5,138 nucleotides of DNA. Origin: Thermoplasmata archaeon (GTDB lineage Archaea > Thermoplasmatota > Thermoplasmata > Thermoplasmatales > Thermoplasmataceae). Position numbers and translations under genes: made by a program. Below are positions 5,039-5,138 of this stretch, piece after piece (position 1 is the first letter of the stretch; each line of letters begins with the position of its first letter). The DNA lies in the NCBI GenBank assembly GCA_021819225.1, contig JAKARU010000079.1, forward strand, positions 1-5,138. Direction: 5' to 3'. The notes beneath the pieces are model-generated. The model ran no database searches. It was not told where the DNA came from and worked only from the letters and a program-made list of their open reading frames with translations.

Positions 5039-5138
5039 TCATGTAATTGCATCCGATTTATTTATCTTTCCTTTAGTGCTGTTTCTCTTTTGCCTCTCCT
5101 TCTGAATATTTCTGAGTTCATCCATGCGATCCTCTATT
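5039..5138 (-). CDS. C-terminal end of an unidentified gene entering from the right (partial)
   Basis: The minus strand is open from the right edge to TGA at 5039-5041, giving 32 residues: IEDRMDELRNIQKERQKRNS followed by TKGKINKSDAIT. The segment is highly charged and likely helical, with Lys and Arg clusters, like the flexible tail of a cytoplasmic or nucleic-acid-binding protein. It is too short for family assignment. An internal ATG at 5126 would give only 28 residues, so a longer gene continuing outside the window is the better reading. Its codons lack the IS-like GC enrichment. Confidence 0.45.
   Translation of the reverse strand, partial: IEDRMDELRNIQKERQKRNSTKGKINKSDAIT

Noticed and set aside
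1..5138. CRISPR array, tRNA or rRNA genes, toxin-antitoxin pair, phage genes
   Set aside because: Looked for on both strands. No regularly spaced repeats, no tRNA cloverleaf or TPsiC-like GGTTCAAATCC sequence, and no recognisable nuclease or phage motifs.

Overview
The window looks archaeal and moderately AT-rich, most likely from a Thermoplasmata-type lineage. This is an inference. It rests on a TTTATATA box centred about 26 nt before the first ATG of the operon (the leaderless arrangement common in such archaea), strong GGAGGT ribosome sites used only by the internal genes, heavy AGA/AGG/ATA codon use, and several Asn-X-Ser/Thr sites in the extracytoplasmic proteins. No RNA gene is visible to confirm the taxonomy.

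Layout, reading on the minus strand from right to left. (1) 5039-5138 holds the last 32 codons of a gene that enters from outside the window, followed by a poly-T tract. More codon-like sequence lies past two stops in the same frame. (2) About 3732-4904 is an insertion sequence of the IS630/Tc1-mariner type. It carries one transposase reading frame broken by a single-base shift at a GGG run, with a complete DDE triad downstream of the break. Its ends are only tentatively defined, and its left flank contains a motif that resembles an IS21-type end. (3) 1-3585 is a tightly packed five-gene operon: a secreted 301-residue cysteine-containing protein (A), a membrane-anchored 241-residue protein (B), a BcrA/DrrA-type ABC ATPase (C), a six-helix ABC-2 permease (D), and a second membrane-anchored protein cut off by the window edge (E). 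Gene joints are +4 nt, +1 nt, a 29-nt overlap, and either +1 nt or a 23-nt overlap, so the genes appear translationally coupled under one promoter before A.

The ATPase and permease should form a dimeric exporter-type complex in the membrane. A, B and E are predicted to face the outside, and none belongs to a family I recognise. A has a glycine-rich alternating beta repeat and a cysteine-bounded His-Trp motif. The most attractive hypothesis is a secreted-factor locus with its own transporter: either an archaeocin-like or pore-forming protein with export/self-protection, or a surface-protein assembly system. This is inference from operon layout and architecture, not from homology. The insertion sequence sits immediately upstream of the operon promoter.
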